This document shows, one piece after another, positions 50,723-58,067 of a stretch of 58,067 nt of DNA (positions within the stretch are counted from its first letter, which is position 1; the number at the start of each line of letters is the position of its first letter). Source of the DNA: an uncultured Pelagibacteraceae bacterium. GTDB lineage: Bacteria > Pseudomonadota > Alphaproteobacteria > Pelagibacterales > Pelagibacteraceae. The notes below the pieces were generated by a model. It was not told the origin of the DNA, made no database searches, and saw only the letters and a list, made by a program, of their open reading frames with translations. Both the position numbers and the translations under genes were made by a program. The stretch is from NCBI GenBank assembly GCA_902568465.1, contig CACFQR010000008.1, forward strand, positions 1 to 58,067. The letters are read 5' to 3'.

Positions 50723-51508
50723 TTAGCAGCTAGAAACTGCTTTTCTAGTCATTACCTTAATTAAATGTGCTCTATATTCCGCGGATGCGTGAATATCAGA
50801 ATTAAGTCCTTTGCTTGATATATTTACATTATCTATTGCTACGGCCGAAAAATTACTTGATAAAACTGTTTCAAGTTCTTTTGATCTAAACACACTATTC
50901 CCCGCTCCAGTAACTGATACTCTAACTTCTTTATTAAATTTTGCCACATAAACTCCAACCACAGCATATCGAGAAGCAGGATTTGGATATTTAACATATG
51001 ATGATTTTTCTGGAACTTCAAATTCTATAGCTTCAATTAGTTCACCTTTTTTTAACTCTGTTTCAAACATACCTTTAAAAAATTTGTCCGCAGGAATTTT
51101 TCTTTTTGCTGTATGAATTGTTGCATTTAAAGCTAAACACGCAGAAGGGTAATCTGCTGCAGGATCATTGTTAGCAATTGATCCACCTATAGTTCCTCTG
51201 TTTCTAACCTGCGGGTCTCCAATACCATCAGCAAGTATCGAAAGCGATGGAATTGATTTTCCTACTTCTTTTGAAGAAGCAACCTCAGCATGTGTTGTTG
51301 TTGCTCCAATTTTAATTGATTTGCTAGAGACCTTAATACCTGAAAGACCTTTAATGTTTTTTATATTAATTAGATCAGAATAAGCTGCTAACCTCAATTT
51401 TAGCGCAGGTATAAGAGACATGCCCCCAGCTAAGAATGTTGCTCTGCCAGAAGCTAATTTTGATGCCTCCTTTGTACTTGCTGCTGATTTAAAATTAAAA
51501 TTTTTCAT
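50723..51508 (-). CDS. Molybdenum hydroxylase FAD-binding subunit (CoxM-like)
   Basis: A 261-residue FAD subunit with FLAGGMSLIPALKLRLA near 29-45 (AGG-S motif), RNRGTIGGSIANNDPAADYP near 107-126 (second FAD motif) and a C-terminal CO_deh_flav_C-like part. It passes electrons from the iron-sulfur subunit to the acceptor. It lies 3 bases after the large-subunit stop. Confidence 0.9.
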   Translation of the reverse strand: MKNFNFKSAASTKEASKLASGRATFLAGGMSLIPALKLRLAAYSDLINIKNIKGLSGIKVSSKSIKIGATTTHAEVASSKEVGKSIPSLSILADGIGDPQVRNRGTIGGSIANNDPAADYPSACLALNATIHTAKRKIPADKFFKGMFETELKKGELIEAIEFEVPEKSSYVKYPNPASRYAVVGVYVAKFNKEVRVSVTGAGNSVFRSKELETVLSSNFSAVAIDNVNISSKGLNSDIHASAEYRAHLIKVMTRKAVSSC

Positions 51509-51511
51509 TTT

Positions 51512-53884
51512 TTATGCTGCCGCTTTTTTAGAAGGATTTTTTTTCAAAGCTTTCCAAACTTTTTCTGCTGTTGCAGGCATTGAAACATCCGTTCCAACAG
51601 CATCAATTACTGCGTTCATAACAGCTGGAGGAGCCGCTATTGCTCCTGCCTCTCCACAACCTTTAGCACCTAAAGGATTTGAAGTGGCTGGCGTTGATGT
51701 AAAGCCGAGTTTTATTTGTGGGAAATTATCTGCTCTTGGCATTGTATAATCCATGTAGGATGCAGTCGTTAATTGACCAGACTCATCGTAGTGACCATTT
51801 TCATACAAAGCTTGACCAACACCTTGTGCTATACCTCCATACACTTGTCCTTCAACAATCATTGGATTAATTATTGTTCCAAAATCATCAACAGCAGTAT
51901 ATTTTTCAACTTTTGTTTCTCCAGTATCTTCATCTACCTCTACTTCACAAATGTGCGTTCCTGCAGGAAATGAAAAATTTATCGGATCGTAAAAAGCAGT
52001 TTCTTTTAATCCAGGTTCAACACCTGCTGGTAAAGGTGATTTTACCTCACCAAATTGGCCAGGCAAGTAGCAAGCAAAAGCTATTTCGCCTATCGTTTTC
52101 TTTTTGTTTGAGTTTTTAAGAACAAATTCTCCCGCTTTAAATTCAATATCTTCAGGTTTACCCTCTAACATATGAGCTGCAACTTTTTTCCCTTTTTCTA
52201 CGATTTTATCACATGCCTTTGCAATTGCAGTCCCACCTACAGCCAAAGATCTAGACCCATAAGTTCCCATTCCAAATGGACCTTTATCTGTATCTCCGTG
52301 AACGACATCAATATTTTCAATTGGAACACCCAATTTATCTCCAACTATTTGAGCAAATGTAGTCTCGTGTCCTTGTCCATGACTATGAGATCCTGTAAAA
52401 ACAGAAACATTTCCGGTAGCATTAAATCTTATTTCCGCAGATTCCCAAAGTCCTACGCCTGCACCTATTGACATTACAACTGCTGAAGGTGCTATTCCAC
52501 ATGCTTCTATATAAGTAGAAAAACCAATTCCTCTAAGCTTACCTTTTTTAGATGATTGAGATCTCCTATTTTCAAAATTTTTATAGTCAGATATTTCCAG
52601 AGCTTTTTCTAAATGAGCAGAGTAATCACCAGAGTCAATATTATGCACTAAACACTGCTGATGTGGAAATTTTTTTATAAAATTTTTCTTTCTAAATTCA
52701 GCTTGATCCATACCAATTTCTTTTGCTGCTTCAGTAACAATTCTTTCAATTAAAAAAGTAGCTTCAGGTCTACCAGCTCCTCTGTAAGCGTCGACAGGAG
52801 CTGTATTAGTAAAAACCGCTTTAACATTACATGAAGCTGCAGAAATATCATAAAGACCCAAAATTAAAGGTGCATACAAATATGTAGGAGTTACTGTAGC
52901 AAAAAGAGAGGCGTAAGCTCCTATATTTGCTATAGTTTCGACTTTTAAAGCAGTTATTTTTCCATCATTTTTTACACCTAATTCAACATGTGTAACATGA
53001 TCTCTACCATGGCAATCGGACAAAAAAGACTCGCTTCTTTCAGCTACCCATTTAACTGGTCTTTCAATTTTTTTAGATGCCCAAGCCACAACAGCATCTT
53101 CTGCATAAGGATAAATTTTTGAACCAAAGCCACCACCCACATCAGGTGCAACAACTCTAAATTTATGTTCAGGTGCTATAGCACTAAATGCAGATAAAAC
53201 TAATCTTGTTAAATGTGGATTTTGATTTGTTGTATATAGGGTTAACTGTTCTGATGAAGGATTGTAGTCTCCTATAGAAGCTCTAGGTTCCATTGCATTT
53301 GGTATTAATCTATTATTTATTAGATCAAGTTTAATTATCTTGTCTGATTTAGACAATCCCTCGTCTGTTTTGCCTTTGTCTCCAAGTAAAAAATCAAAAC
53401 ATAAATTTTTTTCTATACCTTCATAGATTGCTTCAGAATTCATAGCTTCTTTAGTATTCACTACAGCTTTTTTAATTTTATAGCTAACATTAACCAAATC
53501 AGCTGCGTTTTTTGCCTGTTCTAATGTTTCTGCAATAACTATTGCAACATGGTCTCCTACATAGTTAACAGTGTCATTGGCTAATGGAGGGTGAGGTGGA
53601 ACTTTCATATCTTTGCCATCCTGACTTACTATTTTCCATCCAGCAATTAATCCACCAATTTTATCCTTTGCTAAATCTTCTCCAGTTAAAATTTTAACTA
53701 CTCCCGGGGATTTTTCTGCTTTTGATATATCAATTTTATTTATTTTTGCTCTAGCGTGTGGAGAACGAACAAAACTAGCATAAGTTTGATTAACTAGATT
53801 AATATCAGCTGTGTAATTACCTTTGCCTGTTAAAAATCTTTTATCCTCTTTTCTCTCAAGTTTTGATCCAATTAAACTGACCAT
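51512..53884 (-). CDS. Molybdenum hydroxylase large subunit, form II CoxL-like
   Basis: The 790-residue protein carries molybdenum-cofactor loops (GGGFGSK near 250-256, QGHETTFAQI, and KGCGEAGAIAAPPAV with the catalytic Glu near the C terminus). The active-site loop reads AYRGAGR (366-372). True aerobic CO dehydrogenases (form I) carry AYXCSFR, so this is form II, whose substrate is unknown in general. It might hydroxylate a purine, an N-heterocycle or another aldehyde-type compound. Purine genes elsewhere in the window make xanthine-like substrates possible, but motifs cannot tell. Confidence 0.9.
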   Translation of the reverse strand: MVSLIGSKLERKEDKRFLTGKGNYTADINLVNQTYASFVRSPHARAKINKIDISKAEKSPGVVKILTGEDLAKDKIGGLIAGWKIVSQDGKDMKVPPHPPLANDTVNYVGDHVAIVIAETLEQAKNAADLVNVSYKIKKAVVNTKEAMNSEAIYEGIEKNLCFDFLLGDKGKTDEGLSKSDKIIKLDLINNRLIPNAMEPRASIGDYNPSSEQLTLYTTNQNPHLTRLVLSAFSAIAPEHKFRVVAPDVGGGFGSKIYPYAEDAVVAWASKKIERPVKWVAERSESFLSDCHGRDHVTHVELGVKNDGKITALKVETIANIGAYASLFATVTPTYLYAPLILGLYDISAASCNVKAVFTNTAPVDAYRGAGRPEATFLIERIVTEAAKEIGMDQAEFRKKNFIKKFPHQQCLVHNIDSGDYSAHLEKALEISDYKNFENRRSQSSKKGKLRGIGFSTYIEACGIAPSAVVMSIGAGVGLWESAEIRFNATGNVSVFTGSHSHGQGHETTFAQIVGDKLGVPIENIDVVHGDTDKGPFGMGTYGSRSLAVGGTAIAKACDKIVEKGKKVAAHMLEGKPEDIEFKAGEFVLKNSNKKKTIGEIAFACYLPGQFGEVKSPLPAGVEPGLKETAFYDPINFSFPAGTHICEVEVDEDTGETKVEKYTAVDDFGTIINPMIVEGQVYGGIAQGVGQALYENGHYDESGQLTTASYMDYTMPRADNFPQIKLGFTSTPATSNPLGAKGCGEAGAIAAPPAVMNAVIDAVGTDVSMPATAEKVWKALKKNPSKKAAA

Positions 53885-53896
53885 TTTATTTATCTC

Positions 53897-54358
53897 CTAA
53901 ACCTTTGAAGCTGCATCTTTAACAGCCTCTACAATTCCTTGATAACCTGTACAGCGACATATATTACCCTCTAACCAATCTCTTATTTCCTTTTCATTTG
54001 GATTTTTATTTTTTTTAAGCAAATCTACTGCACTCATAACCATACCAGGAGTACAAAAACCACATTGTAAACCATGGTTTTTTTTAAAAGCTTCTTGCAT
54101 AGGATGCATTTTTCCATTGTTTGATAAACCTTCAATTGTAGTGATTTCAGAATTATCACAATCTGCAGCTAATGTTGTGCAGCTTTTTACTGAATTACCA
54201 TTTAAATGCACTACGCAAGCGCCACATTGTGACGTATCACATCCAACATGTGTTCCAGTTAAAGATAATTTTTCTCTTAAAAAATCAGATAGTAGTATAC
54301 TGTCAGAAATTTCTTTTGAAATTTTTTTGCCGTTAACTTTCAAATTGATTACTGTCAT
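53897..54358 (-). CDS. Molybdenum hydroxylase iron-sulfur subunit (CoxS-like)
   Basis: A 153-residue protein with two [2Fe-2S] sites: C40, C45, C48 and C60 in [17 protein letters not shown] (plant ferredoxin type) and C99, C102, C134 and C136 in [10 protein letters not shown] with NICRCTGY. Length and spacing match CoxS/XdhA-type subunits. It leads the S-L-M order of the three subunits, the order of form II clusters seen often in marine Alphaproteobacteria. Confidence 0.94.
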   Translation of the reverse strand: MTVINLKVNGKKISKEISDSILLSDFLREKLSLTGTHVGCDTSQCGACVVHLNGNSVKSCTTLAADCDNSEITTIEGLSNNGKMHPMQEAFKKNHGLQCGFCTPGMVMSAVDLLKKNKNPNEKEIRDWLEGNICRCTGYQGIVEAVKDAASKV

Positions 54359-54428
54359 TATCCTCCCTCAAAAATAATAAAGTAATAAATTTATTAGAAC
54401 TTAATAAAACGAATAGATCAACCAGAAT

Positions 54429-55046
54429 TTAACGTGAAACAACATAATAAATTGCAACTATCAGTAGTATTACAATAGATAGAAATGAGTAAATATACTT
54501 ATTTAAAAAATTAGACTTTAACTCTTTAACTCTTTTTTTATCAACTTTTATATTAACATTCGTTGCTTCATTTATCTCACTACCTTTTTCAAATTTATTT
54601 ACTTCATCAATAGGATCAACTAAATCAGCAAATCTTCCAAAAAAATAATCGGACATTTTTTTAGCTACTCCATCAATCAACCTGGATCCCAACTGAGCTA
54701 TTTTTCCTCCAACATTCACATCCACTTCGTAAGATAATTTAGTAATTTTATTTTCCTCTATTAATGTAACGACAGCTTTTCCATTAGCAAAACCTACTGA
54801 TGACTGACCTTCGCCAGAAAGTGTATAGCTTTGATTCTTTTGAATATCAGACAAAGTCACGGTTCCAGAAAATGTTGCATTCATTGGCCCAATTTGATTA
54901 GTGGCAGCAACATTAAAAACTGTATCACTTTCTTTATCAAAAGATTCGCATCCAGGTATACATTGTTTTAAAATGTTAGGATCATTAAGTGCTTTCCATA
55001 CATTTTCCTTACTAACATTAAGTTTGTATGATCCAGAAAGTTTCAT
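54429..55046 (-). CDS. CoxG-like SRPBCC carbon-monoxide-dehydrogenase accessory protein
   Basis: A 205-residue protein with an SRPBCC/CoxG domain (residues about 1-145: MKLSGSYKLNVSKENVWKAL and CIPGCESFDKESD) and a C-terminal membrane helix near 185-203. CoxG anchors CO-dehydrogenase-type enzymes to the membrane. It is separated from coxS by 70 bases and is the first gene of the Mo-hydroxylase unit. It is divergent from DUF1244 with 32 bases between starts. Confidence 0.88.
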   Translation of the reverse strand: MKLSGSYKLNVSKENVWKALNDPNILKQCIPGCESFDKESDTVFNVAATNQIGPMNATFSGTVTLSDIQKNQSYTLSGEGQSSVGFANGKAVVTLIEENKITKLSYEVDVNVGGKIAQLGSRLIDGVAKKMSDYFFGRFADLVDPIDEVNKFEKGSEINEATNVNIKVDKKRVKELKSNFLNKYIYSFLSIVILLIVAIYYVVSR

Positions 55047-55078
55047 AATAAAAAAAATAGTATATAATAAAATCTATT

Positions 55079-55324
55079 ATGGATGACACCACAAAAAAAG
55101 AATTACAATCAGCTGCTTTCGAGAGGTTGATACAACATCTACGTGAAAGAAAAGATGTGCAAAATCTTGATTTAATGAATTTAGCTGGTTTCTGTAGAAA
55201 CTGTTTATCTAAATGGTTTCGTGAAGAAGCTCAAAAAAAAGGTATTGAAATTTCAGATCCAGATGCCAGAAAGCACGTTTATGGAATGTCATATGATGAG
55301 TGGAAACAAAAATACCAGAAATAG
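55079..55324 (+). CDS. DUF1244 family protein
   Basis: The 81-residue protein begins MDDTTKKELQSAAFERLIQH and has the DUF1244 core: NLAGFCRNCLSKWFREEAQ with two cysteines, followed by the GMSYDEWKQKYQ tail. The family is common in Proteobacteria and is of unknown function. It is short, soluble and cysteine-containing, and may bind metal. It is divergent from the coxG-like gene. Confidence 0.9.
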   Translation: MDDTTKKELQSAAFERLIQHLRERKDVQNLDLMNLAGFCRNCLSKWFREEAQKKGIEISDPDARKHVYGMSYDEWKQKYQK

Positions 55325-55327
55325 TTT

Positions 55328-55471
55328 TTAGATAGTAAATTCTTTTATATATAAATTTTTTATTTTCGATTCTTTTGTATTTTTAATTATTGGTAAAAAT
55401 AATCCTAAAACATACAAAAGAATTATGATTAAAGACACAACTAACATTGATCTTACTGCATTTAATTTCAT
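55328..55471 (-). CDS. Small single-helix membrane protein (47 residues) after moaB
   Basis: This ORF starts MKLNAVRSMLVVSLIIILLY, one membrane helix, with a charged C-terminal tail. It begins 4 bases after the moaB stop and ends 3 bases before the convergent DUF1244 stop. Its membrane helix and position suggest a real small gene, but no family is recognised. Confidence 0.45.
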   Translation of the reverse strand: MKLNAVRSMLVVSLIIILLYVLGLFLPIIKNTKESKIKNLYIKEFTI

Positions 55472-55475
55472 AGAG

Positions 55476-55976
55476 TTACTTTTCTTTTAATCTTGGAAAT
55501 AGTTCAACAAAGTTACATGGCTTGTGAGTAATATCCAATTGATATCTCAAGATCATGTCCCAAGCATCTGTTACACCTCCAGATGAACCGGGAAGTGCAA
55601 AAACATATTTTCCATTTCTTAAAATTGCAGAAGCTCTAGACTGTAAGGTAGAAGTTCCCACAGTTTTATAACTTAACTGCCTAAAAAGTTCTCCGAAACC
55701 AGGTATTTTTTTGTCAGCTATTTCATCTAAAGCTTCAGGAGTTATATCTCTACCAGTTAAACCTGTTCCACCAGTTGTTATAATTACGTCAATATTTTTT
55801 TTTTTAGACCAATCTAAAATAATTTTTTTTATTTCTTCCTTATTATCTTTAACAATTTTTCTATCAATCAATTTATGTTTTTGTTCAGCAATTTTTTTAA
55901 CTAGAATTGCTCCTGACTTATCGTTTTCTAGCGTTCGAGTATCAGTGACTGTTAACAAAGCTATATTTACTTGCAT
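55476..55976 (-). CDS. moaB: Molybdenum cofactor biosynthesis protein MoaB (Mog-like)
   Basis: The 166-residue protein (start ATG 55976; an upstream in-frame start overlaps the divergent gene) has VIITTGGTGLTGRDITPEAL near 76-95 and ALPGSSGGVTDAWD near 136-149, the MoCF_biosynth motifs. MoaB adenylylates molybdopterin before molybdate insertion, so it supplies cofactor to the form II enzyme 0.5 kb away. It is divergent from the exporter with 28 bases between starts. Confidence 0.93.
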   Translation of the reverse strand: MQVNIALLTVTDTRTLENDKSGAILVKKIAEQKHKLIDRKIVKDNKEEIKKIILDWSKKKNIDVIITTGGTGLTGRDITPEALDEIADKKIPGFGELFRQLSYKTVGTSTLQSRASAILRNGKYVFALPGSSGGVTDAWDMILRYQLDITHKPCNFVELFPRLKEK

Positions 55977-56004
55977 GACTATCTTGGTAAGATAAATAAC
56001 AGTT

Positions 56005-56745
56005 ATGTTATTAGCAATATTATTTTTGGTCACTGCTACACTTTATTCTAGTGTTGGTTTCGGCGGGGGATCTACTTATTTAGCACTTCTTTTGATTTGG
56101 AACGTACCTTATTTTATATTTCCAGTAATTGCCTTGTGCTGCAATATTATTGTAGTAGCAGGAAATTGCATTAATTATATAAAAGCTGGAAATTTAAATT
56201 TTAAATTATTACTTCCATATTTGATAGGATCCATTCCGCTAGCATATTTAGGAGGATCTTTAACGATAGAAAAAAAAATTTTTGAGATAATATTATTTTT
56301 TGTTTTATCAATAGCAGGCCTACTATTATTATTTAATTTCAAAAGTTATGGAAAAATTCATTTAAAATATAATAAAATTTCGTTTGGTATTTCAATTGTT
56401 ATAGGTGCTGTCATAGGATTTATTTCTGGAACTGTAGGAATAGGGGGAGGTATTTTTTTAAGTCCAATATTATTTTTATTAAAAGCAGATAAGCCCAGCC
56501 ATATTATTACAGCTGCTTCATTATTTATATTAATTAATTCATTTTCAGGAATAGCTGGTCATTTGACAAAAAATGATATTTTAATTCAGATGACTGATTA
56601 TTGGTACTTGTTATTGGCAGTTTTAATAGGAGGACAAATTGGAAACTATTTAAATCTAAAAATTCTTTCTACAAGAATTTTAGCTTTAGTAACTGCATTA
56701 TTAGTAATTTTTGTAGCGATTAGAATGGGAGTTGGATTAATTTGA
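56005..56745 (+). CDS. TauE/SafE (TSUP) family membrane exporter
   Basis: A 246-residue permease with eight helices in two halves, each starting with a glycine-rich repeat: SSVGFGGGSTYLALLLIW near 15-32 and GTVGIGGGIFLSPILFLL near 146-163. The TSUP family includes TauE (sulfoacetate) and SafE (sulfite or sulfoacetate) exporters. Given the Xsc, Suy and Apr genes in this region, sulfite efflux is plausible. Family members also move other anions. The stop is 42 bases before a radical SAM gene. Confidence 0.85.
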   Translation: MLLAILFLVTATLYSSVGFGGGSTYLALLLIWNVPYFIFPVIALCCNIIVVAGNCINYIKAGNLNFKLLLPYLIGSIPLAYLGGSLTIEKKIFEIILFFVLSIAGLLLLFNFKSYGKIHLKYNKISFGISIVIGAVIGFISGTVGIGGGIFLSPILFLLKADKPSHIITAASLFILINSFSGIAGHLTKNDILIQMTDYWYLLLAVLIGGQIGNYLNLKILSTRILALVTALLVIFVAIRMGVGLI

Positions 56746-56787
56746 TTACAATTTTGCCATATTTATTTATAAGTTTACTATTGATTT

Positions 56788-58067
56788 ATGGAAAATAAAA
56801 ATAAGCCATTTTCAGATATCTGTTTTTTAGTTGCTTCTAATTCCAAAAAATCATATCAGCAACTTTCAAAAAATTACTCAGCTATAGAACCACCAACTTG
56901 GGCTTTATTATTAGCGCAATCATGTAGGTCTACTGGATTTAAAGTAAGTATATTAGATGCAAATGCTGAAAACTTATCTCACGAAGATGTTTTAAAAAGA
57001 ATAAACAAGTTAAACCCAAGAATAGTATGTCTAGTTGTTTATGGACAAAATGTTAATGCCGGAACAACAAATATGAGGGGAGCTGTAGATGTAACTAATT
57101 TTTTAAAAGACAAAAGAATTTCTTGCCCGATCGCATTTGTTGGGTCGCACGTTCAAGCCTTACCAATAAAAACATTAGAGAACGAAAAAAATATAGATAT
57201 AGTTTTTACTAATGAAGGAGTTTATGCACTTAGAAACTTATTAAAATTAAAGGAATTTTCCTCTAACGAATTAAAAAAAATTAAAGGTATTGCTTATAGA
57301 GATGTTAATAAAATTAAAATCAATTTACCAGAAAAAGTTGTACCTACGGAAAAAATGGATATTGACCTACCTGGTTATGCTTGGGATTTACTTCCTTATA
57401 AAAATCAACCCTTAGATTTGTACAGATCTCCCATGTGGCATGCAGAGTATGATTTTGAAAAAAGAAGTCCATATGCGAGTTTACAGACAAGTTTAGGATG
57501 CGTATTTAAATGTGATTTTTGTATGATTAATTTAATTAACCGTAATGATACTGAAGAAATAGGTGTAGCAGGAAAATATAGTTCGATGAGATTTTGGTCA
57601 CCAGATTTTATAATTAAAGAGTTTGACAAATTGATTTCGATGGGCGTTAGAACAATAAGAATTGTAGATGAAATGTTTTTACTTAATCCAAAATATTATG
57701 TTCCATTATGCGAAAAGCTGGCAGAGCGCAACAAGGATGATAAATTAAGAATGTGGAGTTACAGTCGAATAGATACGGTTAAACGACCCGAGATTCTTAA
57801 ACTTGTAAGGAAAGCTGGTATAAAATGGTTATGCCTTGGAATAGAAAGTGGTGATAAATCAGTTAGATTGGAAGTCGCAAAAGGAAAATTTGAAGATGTT
57901 GATGTTAAAGAAGTAATTAAAAAAGTTCATGAAGCAGATATTGATGTTATGGCAAATTATATTTACGGATTACCTGGGGATACAAAAGAAACAATGAAAA
58001 AGACATTTGATTTAAGTTTAGAACTTTGTACAGCTGGATGGAATACTTATGCTGCTATGGCTTTACC
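56788..58067 (+). CDS. B12-binding-domain radical SAM protein (truncated by window end)
   Basis: The first 426 codons are visible and the gene runs off the window. The N-terminal part (about residues 1-200) is a cobalamin-binding-like Rossmann domain, with FKVSILDANAENLSHEDVLK, CLVVYGQNVNAG and AFVGSHVQAL. The radical SAM core has CVFKCDFC near 238, the [4Fe-4S] site C-x3-C-x2-C, then TIRIVDEMFLLNPKYY and GIKWLCLGIESGD. Such enzymes methylate or rearrange cofactors, lipids or peptides. A marine example class is unknown. Start ATG at 56788 has no strong Shine-Dalgarno. Confidence 0.85.
   Translation, partial: MENKNKPFSDICFLVASNSKKSYQQLSKNYSAIEPPTWALLLAQSCRSTGFKVSILDANAENLSHEDVLKRINKLNPRIVCLVVYGQNVNAGTTNMRGAVDVTNFLKDKRISCPIAFVGSHVQALPIKTLENEKNIDIVFTNEGVYALRNLLKLKEFSSNELKKIKGIAYRDVNKIKINLPEKVVPTEKMDIDLPGYAWDLLPYKNQPLDLYRSPMWHAEYDFEKRSPYASLQTSLGCVFKCDFCMINLINRNDTEEIGVAGKYSSMRFWSPDFIIKEFDKLISMGVRTIRIVDEMFLLNPKYYVPLCEKLAERNKDDKLRMWSYSRIDTVKRPEILKLVRKAGIKWLCLGIESGDKSVRLEVAKGKFEDVDVKEVIKKVHEADIDVMANYIYGLPGDTKETMKKTFDLSLELCTAGWNTYAAMAL

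Noticed and set aside
51512-53884. True aerobic carbon monoxide dehydrogenase (form I CoxL)
   Set aside because: The active-site loop reads AYRGAGR, not the AYXCSFR of form I, so CO oxidation is not supported.
1-58067. CRISPR array, insertion sequence, integrase or prophage
   Set aside because: No regularly spaced repeats with spacers, no transposase or integrase motifs and no phage structural genes were found in reading both strands.

Overview
The window is a compact, AT-rich (about 30 % G+C by eye) bacterial segment that looks like the SAR11 clade (Pelagibacterales, marine Alphaproteobacteria). The signs are very short or overlapping intergenic spaces, many ATGA/TAATG start-stop overlaps, a TPP riboswitch directly in front of a ThiV-type transporter, an aprMBA set, TRAP and ABC uptake systems, and one-carbon and sulfonate catabolism genes. 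I see no rRNA, tRNA, CRISPR array, insertion sequence or phage gene, and no clearly broken gene. No gene-free stretch exceeds 300 bases once one probable structured RNA (about 10266-10445) and several small ORFs are counted.

Layout. 170-5294: ammonium transporter, riboswitch-controlled ThiV, rhomboid protease, RseP-like site-2 protease, HU. 5351-11237: glycosyltransferase-like protein, ABA4-like membrane protein, RecX, a lipoprotein, CysQ with a DUF3553 protein, MnmA, the structured RNA, and a membrane protein with a 27-residue very basic protein. 11316-14483: MetC-like lyase, MFS transporter, CADD-like protein. 14568-18306: adenylylsulfate reductase (aprM-aprB-aprA) plus two small unknown genes. 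18307-22905: homocysteine methyltransferase, HIT protein, sulfolactate sulfo-lyase SuyBA and, divergently, sulfoacetaldehyde acetyltransferase Xsc. 22938-26648: a cassette of SxtJ-like, SGNH, DUF5989 and carbamoyltransferase genes. 26656-29972: MazG-like, SDR, TerC and GMC oxidoreductase. 30093-35599: TRAP transporter facing a ureide-degradation operon (allantoinase, allantoicase, ureidoglycolate lyase). 35652-40404: HpsN-like sulfopropanediol dehydrogenase, zinc alcohol dehydrogenase, persulfide dioxygenase, peroxiredoxin, methyltransferase, rhodanese. 40411-49122: phosphotransacetylase, an Ldh-family dehydrogenase and TauCBA facing a taurine-pyruvate aminotransferase, alanine dehydrogenase and a SET protein. 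49119-55046: a form-II CoxL-type molybdenum hydroxylase with its maturation genes. 55079-58067: DUF1244, MoaB, a TauE/SafE-type exporter and a truncated B12-binding radical SAM gene.

How the genes fit together. The strongest theme is organosulfonate use, scattered over about 34 kb. TauABC would import taurine. Tpa would give sulfoacetaldehyde plus alanine, and Ald would recycle alanine to pyruvate and ammonium. Xsc would cleave sulfoacetaldehyde to sulfite and acetyl phosphate, and Pta would make acetyl-CoA. AprBAM could oxidise sulfite to APS, and a TSUP permease could export sulfite. HpsN, a zinc alcohol dehydrogenase and SuyAB add a probable route from dihydroxypropanesulfonate through sulfolactate to pyruvate and sulfite. 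Persulfide dioxygenase and rhodanese fit sulfur handling. A second theme is ureide breakdown. All functions are read from sequence motifs and context only; no database search was possible.
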